From Natronomonas salsuginis (GTDB taxonomy: Archaea; Halobacteriota; Halobacteria; Halobacteriales; Haloarculaceae): a stretch of 64,000 nucleotides of DNA. The translations under genes and the position numbers were made by a program. Under the pieces are notes generated by a model that was given only the letters and a program-made list of their open reading frames with translations, did not search any database and was not told the origin of the DNA. Below, one piece after another: positions 44,761 to 54,395 of the stretch. Location of the stretch: positions 62,001 through 126,000 of the forward strand of contig NZ_QKNX01000001.1 in NCBI RefSeq assembly GCF_005239135.1, in the 5' to 3' direction. Every line of letters starts with the position of its first letter. Position 1 is the first letter of the stretch.

Positions 44761-45240
44761 ATGGCAACACTGTCGGATTCGATGACCGAAATGACCGAAA
44801 TACTACTGCCGAACGAGACGAACACGCTCGGACGCGCGCTCGGTGGCACGGTACTTCACTGGATGGACATCTGCGCGGCCGTTGCTAGCATGCGCTTTGC
44901 GGGTCACCAGTGCGTGACGGCCTCGATGGATCACGTCGATTTCGTCACTCCGATCGATCTGGGTGAAGTCGCCGTCATCGAGGGGTACGTGTTCGGGGCC
45001 AATCGGACGAGCATCGACGTTCGCGTCGATGTCCATGCCGAGGATCCGACGGCCGGGAACCGACGCCTCGCCACGACCTCGTTTTTCACGTTCGTCGCGC
45101 TCGACGACGAGGGGCGTCCGACGCCCGTGCCGGAGCTCGAATGCCCGACGGAGGCCGAAGCAGCCCTCCGGGAGGAAGCCGTCGAGGCTCGTCACAAACA
45201 ACTCCGTCAGGTCACGGAGCGAATCGGCGACTCAGGGTGA
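44761..45240 (+). CDS. Acyl-CoA thioesterase (hot-dog fold)
   Basis: The 159-residue protein matches the cytosolic acyl-CoA hydrolase (YciA/BACH) type: PNETNTLGRALGGTVLHWMDICAAVASMRF, SMDHVDFVTPIDLGEVAVI and FTFVALDDEGRPTPVP. It hydrolyses acyl-CoA to free acid and CoA. Normal length. Confidence 0.9.
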   Translation: MATLSDSMTEMTEILLPNETNTLGRALGGTVLHWMDICAAVASMRFAGHQCVTASMDHVDFVTPIDLGEVAVIEGYVFGANRTSIDVRVDVHAEDPTAGNRRLATTSFFTFVALDDEGRPTPVPELECPTEAEAALREEAVEARHKQLRQVTERIGDSG

Positions 45241-45250
45241 CCGTCCACGG

Positions 45251-45676
45251 CTAGCGGACCACCGTCACCGGAACCGGCGATCGACGGACGACCGTCTCGG
45301 CGACGCTGCCGAGCAGGATTCGCGAGAAGCCGTCGCGCCCGTGACTACCGATGACGACGGCGTCGATGTCCTCCGTCTCGATGTATTCGACGATCGCGTT
45401 CGCGGGCGGGCCGACGACGACCTCCGTCTCGACGTCGGCCTCGGTCTCGATCGCGGCGGCCGCATTCTCCAGTAACTCTTCCGCCGACGACTCCGCCTGC
45501 TCGTACCACTCCTCCCAGTATCCGGCGAGCGCCGCCTCCGGTGCCGCGCTGTACCCCGCCTCGACGAAGTCCAGCACGTGCAACAGAACGAGGTCGTCGC
45601 CGGGGTGTTGCGTCACCGCGTACTCCAACGCCGCGTCGGCCTGTTCGGAGCCATCGTAGGGAACCAGTATTCGCAT
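45251..45676 (-). CDS. Universal stress protein (UspA family)
   Basis: The 141-residue protein has the Usp fold: MRILVPYDGSEQADAALEYA, an ATP-binding type motif VIGSHGRDGFSRILLGSVAETVVRRS and PVTVVR. TTAA at 45701-45704 is 26 bases before ATG 45676, giving a leaderless mRNA; a TTG three codons upstream is unlikely. Confidence 0.93.
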   Translation of the reverse strand: MRILVPYDGSEQADAALEYAVTQHPGDDLVLLHVLDFVEAGYSAAPEAALAGYWEEWYEQAESSAEELLENAAAAIETEADVETEVVVGPPANAIVEYIETEDIDAVVIGSHGRDGFSRILLGSVAETVVRRSPVPVTVVR

Positions 45677-45804
45677 ACGCGACAATGTTCGGCCACCGCT
45701 TTAAGTGTTGCAGACAATCCCACACGGTGAAACCCGTGTACCGCGATTATGTCTGCTGAGTGACAATCAGCTGTTTTATCCGAACAGCGATCATACTAGG
45801 TCCC

Positions 45805-46656
45805 GTGTACAGGGCGTGTGTGATCCTCCTCGTCGTTCTCACCGGATGTTCCGGGGTCGGTTTCGATTCGGACAGCCCGACGGACAGATCGGTCGAGCCG
45901 GTGACGCCGGTCCCGGTCCCGGCGGCTGACCCTGCAACGCTTCGGACCTCCGGAATCGACGACGACGGCGTCTCGGATCCGGCGGCACTCGCCACCGCAC
46001 ACGGCCAGTGGCTCGCGAACCGATCGTACACGCTCACCTCGAACCAGACCGTTCGGTACGAGAACGGTACCGTCCGCTCTCAATACACGGTGCACCTCCG
46101 CCTCACGGAGGACCGAACGTATCACGCCGCAGTCCGCACGGGCGGCGTCGACGGTCCGAAGGTGCTGGGCGAACCGCCCGCGTACGCGGAGTTCTGGTCC
46201 GATCGCGAGACGTACGTTCGGGCGTTCGGCGAGCCCGATCCGCGGTACAACGAGTTCTCTCCCACCGCCTCGGGCGTGGGGACATGGTACTTTTGGGCGA
46301 TGACCGGATCGTTCACGTTCCGGATGACTCCGGGCGTCATGATCCAATCGAGCTTCAGCGAGGTTCCCACCCGAATCGAGACGCGTCGGATTGAGGCAGG
46401 GGTCCCGCGATATCGACTGACGAGCCCCGAGCCGACGACGGCCAGTCTCCCGTTTCCGGATGCCGTCCCGGCACGAAACGTCTCGCTCACGGCCGAAGTC
46501 GACGGGACCGGGTTGGTCAGACAGCTCCGACTCGACTATCGCGGACGGATCGACGAGGAGCCGGTGGTCGTGACCCGGAGGATCTCGTATACGAACGTCG
46601 GGAGCACCGACGCGGACCGCCCCGAGTGGTTCGACGAAGCGGCGGACTCGACGTGA
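45805..46656 (+). CDS. Haloarchaeal lipoprotein of unknown function
   Basis: The 283-residue protein has a short signal peptide with lipobox (MYRACVILLVVLTGCSG), then an acidic, beta-rich extracellular domain. The rest has a repeated pattern of Thr/Ser and Tyr-rich strands (YRLTSPEP, LRLDYRGRIDEEPV). GTG 45805 is 28 bases after a TTTTAT element (45774-45779), so it is leaderless with a GTG start. The in-frame upstream ATG at 45760 would precede this box. Confidence 0.75.
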   Translation: MYRACVILLVVLTGCSGVGFDSDSPTDRSVEPVTPVPVPAADPATLRTSGIDDDGVSDPAALATAHGQWLANRSYTLTSNQTVRYENGTVRSQYTVHLRLTEDRTYHAAVRTGGVDGPKVLGEPPAYAEFWSDRETYVRAFGEPDPRYNEFSPTASGVGTWYFWAMTGSFTFRMTPGVMIQSSFSEVPTRIETRRIEAGVPRYRLTSPEPTTASLPFPDAVPARNVSLTAEVDGTGLVRQLRLDYRGRIDEEPVVVTRRISYTNVGSTDADRPEWFDEAADST

Positions 46657-46690
46657 GAGGCTTTTATTTTCCGGGGGACTACGGGACGGT

Positions 46691-47143
46691 ATGGGACTGA
46701 ACGTCGATCCGCCGGCACCTCCGAAACTCCCCCGTCACGACGCTGACGAGTACGACGACGTGGAAGTGCTGGGAAGCGACTACCGCCGTGCGGAACTTGA
46801 AGCGTTTCTCGAGAACGGCGCCTGGGTGGAAGCCTTCGAAGCGTGGGCGGAGACGACCGATCTCGACGCCGACGAGTTCGCGATCGCCGAGGACCTCGGT
46901 ATGTTCGACGCGTTCGATTTCTTCTGGGACGACTTCGCCGATCGCGTCGGCTATCACGCTCCCGGCATCCCCGAGGATTGGAAGGAGCGAAATCTCCACC
47001 CCGAACTCACGTCGTGGAACACAGTCTCCGGAATCAACGCGGCGATGGCCGAGTTCGGCGACACGGTGAGCCGCACGCTAAAAACGGAATACGTCGACTG
47101 GGAAGCGGAGTACGAGGCCCCGGACGATCTCCCCGACTTCTGA
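46691..47143 (+). CDS. Conserved haloarchaeal protein of unknown function
   Basis: The 150-residue, very acidic protein has a Trp/Phe-rich middle (WVEAFEAWAETTDLDADEF and FDFFWDDFADRVGYHAPG). Sequence CTTTTATTTT at 46661-46670 is centred 26 bases before ATG 46691. No named domain is recognised. Confidence 0.7.
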   Translation: MGLNVDPPAPPKLPRHDADEYDDVEVLGSDYRRAELEAFLENGAWVEAFEAWAETTDLDADEFAIAEDLGMFDAFDFFWDDFADRVGYHAPGIPEDWKERNLHPELTSWNTVSGINAAMAEFGDTVSRTLKTEYVDWEAEYEAPDDLPDF

Positions 47144-47244
47144 TCGCTCAGCTCGCCCGTACGGCAGCAGTTTCGACTGCGTGATGACGACATCGTCGCG
47201 ACGCGGATCGACGGCGCATGGTTGAATACGGTCGGGAACGATCG

Positions 47245-47451
47245 ATGGGTATGAGCGTAGAAATCGCCCCACCGATGCGGCGACGCTGCGAACGCTGTGG
47301 ACGGACGGACGAGTGGAATGAGACGGCCGATAACTGGGTTATCGCCGAGGAAGACGGGGAGCGTCTGGTCGGAAACATCCACTGTATCCACGAGTGGGAC
47401 ATCAACGGCCGGTACAATCCCGTCACCGGCCAATCGAACGGCGAGGACTGA
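47245..47451 (+). CDS. HEWD-motif small zinc-binding protein
   Basis: The 68-residue protein has RRRCERCGRTDEWNE (CxxC) and then NIHCIHEWDINGRYNP, containing the HEWD motif that names this haloarchaeal family. Possible ligands are two cysteines, then Cys/His. ATG 47245 or 47251 fits the family start better than ATG 47218. Function unknown. Confidence 0.78.
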   Translation: MGMSVEIAPPMRRRCERCGRTDEWNETADNWVIAEEDGERLVGNIHCIHEWDINGRYNPVTGQSNGED

Positions 47452-47540
47452 GAAATGCGGCCGCCGACCGTGCGTTTCGCCGCTTTCCGGCGGTCGATGG
47501 GGACGCGTCATCGATCTCGCCCGACGGTGCGCCCCCAACG

Positions 47541-47852
47541 ATGAGTTCGATCGTCACCGCGTACGTGACCGCCCCGTCTGAGTTCGCTTCGGAACTCGCC
47601 GAAGCGCTGGTCGACGAGCGGTTGGCCGCCTGTGTCAACCACTTCGAGTGCCGATCGACGTACCGGTGGGACGGGGAGGTCGTCCACGACGACGAGGTCG
47701 TGCTTTTGATCAAAACGACCGCCGATCGGTACGGAGCCGTCGAGTCCCGCGTCGAGACGATCCACCCGCACGAGGTTCCCTGCATCGAGCGATTCGACGC
47801 GCGTGACGCGTTCGCCCCGTTCGCAGACTGGGTCGAAGACAGCGTCGAATAG
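47541..47852 (+). CDS. cutA: CutA divalent-cation tolerance protein
   Basis: The 103-residue protein has the CutA trimer core: TAYVTAPSEFASELAEALVDERLAACVNHF, the strand YRWDGEVVHDDEVVLLIKTTADRY, and IHPHEVPCI. CutA is very widely conserved and linked to copper tolerance in E. coli, though the mechanism is unclear. Normal length. Its partner copper genes lie about 3 kb downstream. Confidence 0.95.
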   Translation: MSSIVTAYVTAPSEFASELAEALVDERLAACVNHFECRSTYRWDGEVVHDDEVVLLIKTTADRYGAVESRVETIHPHEVPCIERFDARDAFAPFADWVEDSVE

Positions 47853-47855
47853 CGT

Positions 47856-48890
47856 CTAGACGCCGGAAATCGGCGGCGACCAGCCGTGTCGCTCCGCGAC
47901 GAAATCGATGAATCCGGGGAACTCGTGTTCGTGGCCCAGTATCTCGGCGGCGAATGCGGACTCCGGTTGGTCCGAGAAGCCGCCGGAACCGACCATTCGA
48001 CGCAGCACTTCCTCGATCTCGGCCGAACTATCGGCGAAGGCGTCGATGAACGCTTCCGGCGTATCACCGAAGCGATCCCCGAACGCGTCCCTCGCGTCCG
48101 CGTAGGCGTCAGCCAACCAGCGCTCCCGGTGGTTTTGATACGCGTCTTCGTACGCCGAGTGAAGCGTTTCGAACTCGCCGGCGGTGAGTGGATCGGTCGC
48201 CGAGAGGAACGTGACGAACGTGGCTGCAGCCCGTTTCGCCGCCGGATCGTTCGGGTCCGTGCTCGGGAATCGGCGTTCGTCGAGCGGTTCGACGGCGGCG
48301 TTCGGCGAGGTCGAAACGGCCACGGCGTGCGTCCCGTCGGGCTTCGTGCGGACGTACGCGGTGTACTGGAACCGTTCGTGACGGAACTGCCGGACGACGT
48401 CGTCGCCGTGACTGCCGCCGAGTCGTCCGTACCACCGCTCGACCCCGAGCTCGGCGAGCGGCGGCGTAAACGAGGTCGGCGAGAAGACGAGGTCCACCAG
48501 TTCGACGCCGGTCAGTCGCGGCGTACAGGGGATCGCGGCGAGCTCCTTCAGCACCCGCCGTCGGTTGTCACCGAGTCGGGCGCTTCGGCCGCACGACTCA
48601 CAAACGACGCTCCGACCGGTCGTCGGATGTTCGGGGGTGACGGTCGGAACGTGATCGCCGACGGGGACGTCCGGTAGCTCGTACTGTCCGCAAGGGATCG
48701 CGGCGAGTTCCTTCAACGCCCGCCGGATCGGGCCTTCGGCCGTGACCGAGTACGGAACGGTTACCCCGCAGGACTCACACCGAACGAAACGCTCGCGTGA
48801 ATACAGGGAGGGCGTGTGGCCGCGAGCGACGAGTGTCGGGTCGACATCGAAATCCCGGAGCGTCGTCGATCGGGCGTCCTGCGTTGCCAT
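47856..48890 (-). CDS. Protein with duplicated CxxC module, unknown function
   Basis: The 344-residue protein has an unusual tandem unit in its first 125 residues. CESCG (Cys38/Cys41) is followed by RRALKELAAIPC (Cys67). Then CESCG (Cys97/Cys100) is followed by RRVLKELAAIPC (Cys122). This gives three Cys per repeat and looks like a duplicated metal-binding element. The rest is a helical acidic domain with no recognised family. TATAAAAA at 48913-48920 is centred 26 bases before ATG 48890. It is divergent from the FlaD/E-like gene. Confidence 0.75.
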   Translation of the reverse strand: MATQDARSTTLRDFDVDPTLVARGHTPSLYSRERFVRCESCGVTVPYSVTAEGPIRRALKELAAIPCGQYELPDVPVGDHVPTVTPEHPTTGRSVVCESCGRSARLGDNRRRVLKELAAIPCTPRLTGVELVDLVFSPTSFTPPLAELGVERWYGRLGGSHGDDVVRQFRHERFQYTAYVRTKPDGTHAVAVSTSPNAAVEPLDERRFPSTDPNDPAAKRAAATFVTFLSATDPLTAGEFETLHSAYEDAYQNHRERWLADAYADARDAFGDRFGDTPEAFIDAFADSSAEIEEVLRRMVGSGGFSDQPESAFAAEILGHEHEFPGFIDFVAERHGWSPPISGV

Positions 48891-49023
48891 GTCGGGGCGT
48901 TCGACACCACGTATAAAAACGGTGTCCACGATGTGCGGTTCTGTTTCGAACACTGAAACCACCCGAACACACCGCTCGAAATCGAGCCGGCGTTTATACG
49001 CACCGTCGTCGAACCATCGTGTC

Positions 49024-49923
49024 ATGACCGGCCGACTGAACCCCCGCCGATACGATCTGGGCGAGCTTCGAGATGCGGTTCGGAAGCCGCCCCGCGAGCG
49101 CACAGTCGGCGACTCCGCCGCGAACACCGACCGCGGTGCTGCTCGGTCGCCTCGCGACCGATCGTCTCACGCCTCCGAAGACGCCGGCCGAACGGTCCCG
49201 GTCGAGCCGATCACCGAGACGCGACCTCCCGAAGCCGCGACCGACGCGTCTCGGCCACGGTCATCGGACGACTCGGAAGCGTCGATAGAAAACCGGTCGC
49301 GGCCGGCGTCCGGCGGTGCCAGCGATAGATCGGCCGTTCGCGGAACCGGTCCGATGTCCGATTCTCACTCGAGGGAGCCGTCCGGAGACAGCACAGCACG
49401 GACCGCGAACCGAACGCCGCCCGCGGACGCCGCCGACGTCGAGGCGTACCTTCGCTCGCGTCATCAACGCCGAGCCGACGGACGTACCGCCCAGGAGGTG
49501 CAGCGGGACTCGGATCGTCGACCGTCCCGCGGAGATGCCCGAAACGGCGACCGGGAGCAGCGGGCCGAGTCCGCGTCGGCCGAGTTCAACCGGACACCGA
49601 ACGCGACAGCGCTGTTGGCTGAGCTATCCGGGCCGGCGGTTTCAAAGCCGTATCTCGATCGACTCCCGGACGCGTACACCGCACAACTCGAGATCTTCGA
49701 GTGGCTCGAGTGGATGCTCGCTGCCACCGGTCACGACGGGACGCTGACCGCTCTCGCGTACTACGAATCGATCGGATGGCTCTCCGAGCGGAGTCGGGAG
49801 GCGTTGGAGGACGTCGTCGCCGGGCTGTCAGCGCCGCAGGCGACGGGGCAAACGCTCAGTATCGACGATCACCGCGAGAGTCTCGTACACGTCGCCCGAC
49901 TCGCGGGCAGACTCCGCCAGTAA
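49024..49923 (+). CDS. Stand-alone FlaD/E-like archaellum accessory domain protein
   Basis: The 299-residue protein has a long disordered, Ser/Arg/Asp-rich N-terminal part (about 15-185). A C-terminal domain follows: KPYLDRLPDAYTAQLEIFEW, LEWMLAATGHDGTLTALAYYESIGWLS. This matches the archaellum FlaD/FlaE cytosolic domain. Those proteins normally sit in archaellum operons and form the cytosolic ring. Here no other archaellum gene is nearby. Its start lies 28-30 bases after a TTTATACG box. Confidence 0.8.
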   Translation: MTGRLNPRRYDLGELRDAVRKPPRERTVGDSAANTDRGAARSPRDRSSHASEDAGRTVPVEPITETRPPEAATDASRPRSSDDSEASIENRSRPASGGASDRSAVRGTGPMSDSHSREPSGDSTARTANRTPPADAADVEAYLRSRHQRRADGRTAQEVQRDSDRRPSRGDARNGDREQRAESASAEFNRTPNATALLAELSGPAVSKPYLDRLPDAYTAQLEIFEWLEWMLAATGHDGTLTALAYYESIGWLSERSREALEDVVAGLSAPQATGQTLSIDDHRESLVHVARLAGRLRQ

Positions 49924-49924
49924 G

Positions 49925-50189
49925 TCACTCGGCCGCACACCGATTTGGACCGAGCTCCAGCTCGCACGATTGAGTCGTTGCGTTCGAGGCCCGTGGCGGC
50001 GGTGAACGTATCGAGATCGAACTCGTGGTCCGGCTTGTACACGAACTGGATCGCATCGGCCAGTCGCCACCCCTCGAAGTTCTCGTCGTCACGCGTGTCG
50101 ACGAGTTCGAACGTCTCCTCACCGTCGATGAGCCGTTTGAGCTGTTCGGCTGAGATATCCGTCGGCAGGGACGCTGTCGAATCTCCCAT
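49925..50189 (-). pseudogene. Truncated rhodanese-like gene
   Basis: The frame starts MGDSTASLPTDISAEQLKRL and has the rhodanese opening (FELVDTRDDENFEGWRLADA) to NDSIV near 49980. There the expected catalytic-loop Cys is out of frame: the +1 frame reads CELELGPNRCAAE and then stops at 49925. In the original frame the rest is unrelated arginine-rich sequence running under the FlaD/E-like gene. A frameshift and loss of the C-terminal third are indicated. Confidence 0.6.
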
Positions 50190-50260
50190 ACGGACGCTTT
50201 CGGGGGCGCGATATCAATCGCTGTGGCGACACCGGGCCGAGCGTTTCGTCCCGATGCGGT

Positions 50261-52825
50261 TCAGCTCCCCAGTGCGGCGAAGGGGCGAAGCAAGAGCGGG
50301 ACGTACTCCCGACTCGGCTCGTACGCGGCGAACGCGAGGCTGTTCGACATGACCGAAACGCTCGATGCGGCCATCGCCGCGCCGGCGAGTGCGGGATTGA
50401 GCAGTCCGAGCGAGGCGACGGGGATGAGCACCGCGTTGTACCCCAGCGCCCAGAAGAGATTCTGTCGGATCTTCGACAGCGTCGCCTCCGAGATCCGAAT
50501 GGCCTTGAGCACGTCCGCGGGATCCGAGCGCATCAGCGTCACGTCGGCGGCCTCCATCGCGACGTCGGTTCCCGAGCCGATGGCGACGCCGATATGCGCC
50601 GTCGTGAGCGCGGGCGCGTCGTTGACCCCGTCGCCGACCATCATCGCCCGGGTTCCGTCGGCCTGTATCGACTCGATCACGTCGGCCTTCTCGTCCGGGA
50701 GCACCTCGGAGCGGACGCGCTCGGTCGGAATGCCGACCTCCGCGGCGACCGCCGACGCGGTTCGATCGTTGTCCCCAGTCAGCATGTACACCTCGTAACC
50801 TCGGTCGTGGAGCGCCGAAACGGTCGCCTTCGCGCTCTCGCGGACCGTGTCCGCCGTCGCGACGACGCCGATCACGTCCCCGTCGAGCGCGACGAGCATC
50901 GCCGTCTTCCCCTCCCCTTCGAGCCGCTCCATGGTCTCCGTCGCGGGCGTCGAGTCGATTCTGCGGTCGTCGAGCAACGCGCGATTCCCGACGAGCACGT
51001 CGCCGTGCTCGGTGGTCGCTTCGACCCCCTTGCCGGGGACGTTCTCGAACGTCTCGACCGTCGCGAGGTCGATACCGTGCTCGTCGGCCCCGCGGACGAT
51101 GGCTTCCCCGAGCGGGTGTTCGGAGCCGGATTCGGCGCTCGCCGCGACGGCCAGCACGAACGACTCGTCGACCGCCTGTGCGGCGACCGCACCGCCGTCG
51201 GCTCGCACGTTGCGCTCGACGGGTTCGACGTCGGTCAACTGCATCTCGCCCTCGGTGAGCGTCCCCGTCTTGTCGAAGACGACGGCGTCCGTCTCGCGGA
51301 CGCGCTCGAGCACGTCGCCGCCCTTGAACAGGACGCCGTTCTTCGCCGAGATCGTCGAGCCGACCATCGTCGCCGCGGGCGTCGCGAGCCCGAGCGCGCA
51401 GGGACAGGCGATCAGGACGGCCGACGCGAACACGATCATCGAGAACTCGAAGATCGGAACGCCGCCCACGATCGGGCCGCCACCGACCTGTCCGATCGGC
51501 AACTGACCGACGATCGAGTACAGTTGGCTCGGGAACGCGTACCAGAGCGCGGCCCAGACGACGGCGTTGACGATCACCGCCGGAACGAAGTAGCCGCTGA
51601 CGCGGTCGACCTGCCGCTGGATGTCCGGCTGCCTGGATTGGGCCTCCTTGACCCGGCGGACGATCTGTTGGATCGCGGTATCCTCGCCGACCTTCGTCGC
51701 CTCGACGAGCAGGACGCCGTTCTCGTTCACCGTCGAGCCGACGACCTCGTCTCTCGGCGACTTCTCGACGGGGACGGACTCGCCGGTCAGCATCGACTCG
51801 TCGACGGCCGACTCCCCCTCGGCGACGATCCCGTCGGTTGGGATCCGCTCCCCGGGTCGGATCTTCATAACGTCGCCGACCTCGACGTCCGACAGCGGTA
51901 CCGTCCGCTCTTCGCCTTCTCGGATCACGACCGCCTCGTCGGCCTCCATCCGGAGCAACTCCCGCAGGGCGTCGGACGCCGTGGCCTTCGAGCGCGCTTC
52001 GAGCCAGTTGCCGACCGTGATGAACCAGAGGATGAACGCGACGGCCTCGAAGTAGAGATCGCCGGTGATCAGCCCGAAGACGACCGCCGCGCTGAACAGG
52101 TAGCCGGCGCTCGACCCGGTCGCTACGAGCGTGTCCATGTTCGCGGTCCGGTTTTTCACCGCTTTGTACGCGCCGACCAGGAACTCCCGGCCGAGCGTCG
52201 CCATCAGCACCGTCGCGAATCCGAACTGCACCCACCCAAACGGGATCGAACCGATCGACTCCGGATGCGAAAGCGGAGTGAACATCGCCACCATCAGGTA
52301 GACGAACGGCAACGCGAGCACGCCGCCCCCGACGACGAGTCGACGCTGCTTTCGCAGTTCGCGCTCCGCGGCGGTCTCGCCCTCGGCGTCGCTGCCGTCG
52401 TCTTCGTCTCGGTGCATCGGCTCGTACCCCGACTCCTCGATCGCGTCGTAGGCGTCCTCGAGCGAGAACGACTCCGGATTGTACTCGACGGTCGCCTCGT
52501 CGGTCGCGTAGTTCACGTCGGCCCGGAGCACGCCCGGAAGTTCCGCGAGAGCGTCGGACACCGTCTTCGAGCACGTCGAGCAGTGCATACCCGAGACGGC
52601 GATCGTTCGCGTCTCGCGTCGGGGATCGTATCCCGACTCCTCGATCGCTGTGTAGATCTCCGAGAGCGGCACGTCCGTGGGATCGTACTCGACGGTCGCC
52701 TCGTCGGTCGCGTAGTTCACCGACGCGTCGACGACCCCGTCGAGTGATTCGACCGCGTCGGCGACGGTCTCCGAACACGTCGAACAGTGCATCCCGCCGA
52801 CGCCGATGCGTTCACGTCTGATCAT
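50261..52825 (-). CDS. copA: Copper-exporting P-type ATPase
   Basis: The 854-residue P1B-ATPase starts with two heavy-metal-associated domains (GMHCSTC at Cys14/17 and again at Cys82/85). It has about eight transmembrane helices with the [10 protein letters not shown] ion-channel motif, the phosphorylation Asp in [23 protein letters not shown] and [10 protein letters not shown]. The CPC motif and the HMA pair indicate Cu(I) export. It is divergent from the CopZ-type chaperone gene, and a TRASH-domain regulator follows. ATG 52825 gives a natural N-terminus. Confidence 0.96.
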   Translation of the reverse strand: MIRRERIGVGGMHCSTCSETVADAVESLDGVVDASVNYATDEATVEYDPTDVPLSEIYTAIEESGYDPRRETRTIAVSGMHCSTCSKTVSDALAELPGVLRADVNYATDEATVEYNPESFSLEDAYDAIEESGYEPMHRDEDDGSDAEGETAAERELRKQRRLVVGGGVLALPFVYLMVAMFTPLSHPESIGSIPFGWVQFGFATVLMATLGREFLVGAYKAVKNRTANMDTLVATGSSAGYLFSAAVVFGLITGDLYFEAVAFILWFITVGNWLEARSKATASDALRELLRMEADEAVVIREGEERTVPLSDVEVGDVMKIRPGERIPTDGIVAEGESAVDESMLTGESVPVEKSPRDEVVGSTVNENGVLLVEATKVGEDTAIQQIVRRVKEAQSRQPDIQRQVDRVSGYFVPAVIVNAVVWAALWYAFPSQLYSIVGQLPIGQVGGGPIVGGVPIFEFSMIVFASAVLIACPCALGLATPAATMVGSTISAKNGVLFKGGDVLERVRETDAVVFDKTGTLTEGEMQLTDVEPVERNVRADGGAVAAQAVDESFVLAVAASAESGSEHPLGEAIVRGADEHGIDLATVETFENVPGKGVEATTEHGDVLVGNRALLDDRRIDSTPATETMERLEGEGKTAMLVALDGDVIGVVATADTVRESAKATVSALHDRGYEVYMLTGDNDRTASAVAAEVGIPTERVRSEVLPDEKADVIESIQADGTRAMMVGDGVNDAPALTTAHIGVAIGSGTDVAMEAADVTLMRSDPADVLKAIRISEATLSKIRQNLFWALGYNAVLIPVASLGLLNPALAGAAMAASSVSVMSNSLAFAAYEPSREYVPLLLRPFAALGS

Positions 52826-52976
52826 GGACGTACGTACGGCTTCCACATTGATTGGGTTTGTCGTTTAGAATATTCGATACGATCGCGCAGATACTTTGGT
52901 TTCAAATATCGAAGGCGACTTCGACCGGATCACCGAAAGCACAATCGACAAAACCGTCCCCCGCGTACGAGAACGC

Positions 52977-53174
52977 ATGTCCACGACACTAACGGTGAGC
53001 GGGATGGCCTGTGACGGCTGTGAACGAAACGTCGAGGAGGCGGTCGAATCGGTTCCGGGAGTCGAGCGGGTCGACGCGGACCACGACGCGGGACGCGTCA
53101 CCGTCGAGGGCGACGCCGACGTCGACACACTCGTGTCGGCCATCGACGAGGCCGGCTACGAAGCCACCGCCTAG
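52977..53174 (+). CDS. copZ: CopZ-like copper chaperone
   Basis: The 65-residue single heavy-metal-associated domain reads TTLTVSGMACDGCERNVEEAVESVPGV, with the metal CxxC in MACDGC. It would carry Cu(I) to CopA. It lies divergent from copA and is followed by the regulator gene on the opposite strand. A TATA-like GACAAAACC is centred about 27 bases before ATG 52977. Confidence 0.92.
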   Translation: MSTTLTVSGMACDGCERNVEEAVESVPGVERVDADHDAGRVTVEGDADVDTLVSAIDEAGYEATA

Positions 53175-53183
53175 AGGCCGACC

Positions 53184-53774
53184 TTACGCACCCTCGCTGA
53201 GTTCTTCGTACCGCTCCTCGAAGCGCGCCCGACAGGACCCACAGCAGAACTCGTACCGCTCACCGTCGATGACGGCGCTGACGCCCTCGGCGGTGACGCT
53301 GTTGCCGCACTCGACGCACTCGAGCCCGAGCGTCGCCTCCCCCAGGGCGGGATGCCAGTCGGACGCGACGAGCGGCGTGACGTCGACGGACTCGATAGCT
53401 TTCGTCTCGAACGCGGGTTGCAGCGGGGATTCGATGTCCGCGTCCGGGAACGTACCGACCACCAACAGCCGCCCCTCGGCGGTCACGAACACGTGTTCGA
53501 CACCAGTAACGTCGGTGAGCGCCTCCCTCACGGCCGTCGACTCTCCCGGCGTGACGACCAGCGTTATCGCGACGCGAACGCCCTCACGAAGTCGCGATCG
53601 GTCGACGTTCACGGTGAACCGCTCGATGACGCCCAACTCTCGAAGCCTGTCGACGCGATCGCTCACCGCCGGCGGCGAGAGATCGACTGTCTCCGCGAGC
53701 TGCTTGTAGGACGCGCGGCCGTCGTCGAGCAGAAGTCGGAGCAGTTCGCGGTCGGTTTCGTCCAGTTCCCGCAT
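53184..53774 (-). CDS. Lrp/AsnC-type regulator with TRASH metal-sensing domain
   Basis: The 196-residue protein has a winged HTH (ELDETDRELLRLLLDDGRASYKQLAETVDLSPPAVSDRV), an Lrp-type effector domain, and a C-terminal TRASH domain. The TRASH cysteines are LECVECGNSV and FCCGSCRARF. Such proteins respond to copper and regulate copA in haloarchaea (VNG1179C type in Halobacterium). A TTTTGAA box is about 26 bases before the ATG. Confidence 0.93.
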   Translation of the reverse strand: MRELDETDRELLRLLLDDGRASYKQLAETVDLSPPAVSDRVDRLRELGVIERFTVNVDRSRLREGVRVAITLVVTPGESTAVREALTDVTGVEHVFVTAEGRLLVVGTFPDADIESPLQPAFETKAIESVDVTPLVASDWHPALGEATLGLECVECGNSVTAEGVSAVIDGERYEFCCGSCRARFEERYEELSEGA

Positions 53775-53900
53775 ACGATCCACTTTCGTGTCGCGTTCAA
53801 AAGGATTGTCGACCCGCTGCCCGCGGCCGTTGCCCTGCTTTTTAGCCGCCGAACCGAAGCGCGCCGACGGCGTTAGGTTCGGGGGGGCAGTATCGGAACT

Positions 53901-54395
53901 ATGGACGATCACACCCGCGACGAGTCCGTCGGGCCACCGATCTCCGGTACCCCGGCCGGGTGGGACGCCGACCGCGGCCCGTCGAACGGGTGGGAGCACG
54001 GCACCCTCCGCCGGGCGACGATCCACGGCGTCCGGCTGTTCAACTCGAGCGCATATCACGAATCGCACGACTGCTTCGAGGCAGAGTGGTACAACTATGG
54101 CCGCGGGACGACTGAGAGCGCCTTCCTCCACGGGATGGTGCAGGTCGCTGCCGGGGCGTACAAGCACGTGGAATTCGAGAACGACGACGGGATGCGGTCG
54201 CTGTTCGAGACCGCGTTGCAGTACCTCCACGGCGTCCCGCGTGATTTCTACGGTGTCGATCTCCCGGACGTCCGAACGACGCTCACGAACGCGCTCCGCG
54301 ATCCGACGGTCGTCGACGGCTGGGCGATCACGCTCGACGGGACGCGACCGACGGCGCGCGAGATCGATTACGAATACGCCGCCGAGCTAGAATAG
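53901..54395 (+). CDS. DUF309 family protein
   Basis: The 164-residue protein has the DUF309 helical core: [33 protein letters not shown] and [15 protein letters not shown]. The conserved HE..HD.xE pattern might bind a metal, but the family's role is unknown. Confidence 0.88.
   Translation: MDDHTRDESVGPPISGTPAGWDADRGPSNGWEHGTLRRATIHGVRLFNSSAYHESHDCFEAEWYNYGRGTTESAFLHGMVQVAAGAYKHVEFENDDGMRSLFETALQYLHGVPRDFYGVDLPDVRTTLTNALRDPTVVDGWAITLDGTRPTAREIDYEYAAELE

Noticed and set aside
50594-52747. A 717-codon plus-strand frame antisense to copA
   Set aside because: Antisense shadow of copA with Arg/Asp-rich random composition and no family resemblance.
50214-52778. An 854-codon minus-strand frame almost as long as copA
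   Set aside because: It is the shifted frame of copA, arginine-rich and without any motif; high-GC genomes leave such frames open by chance.
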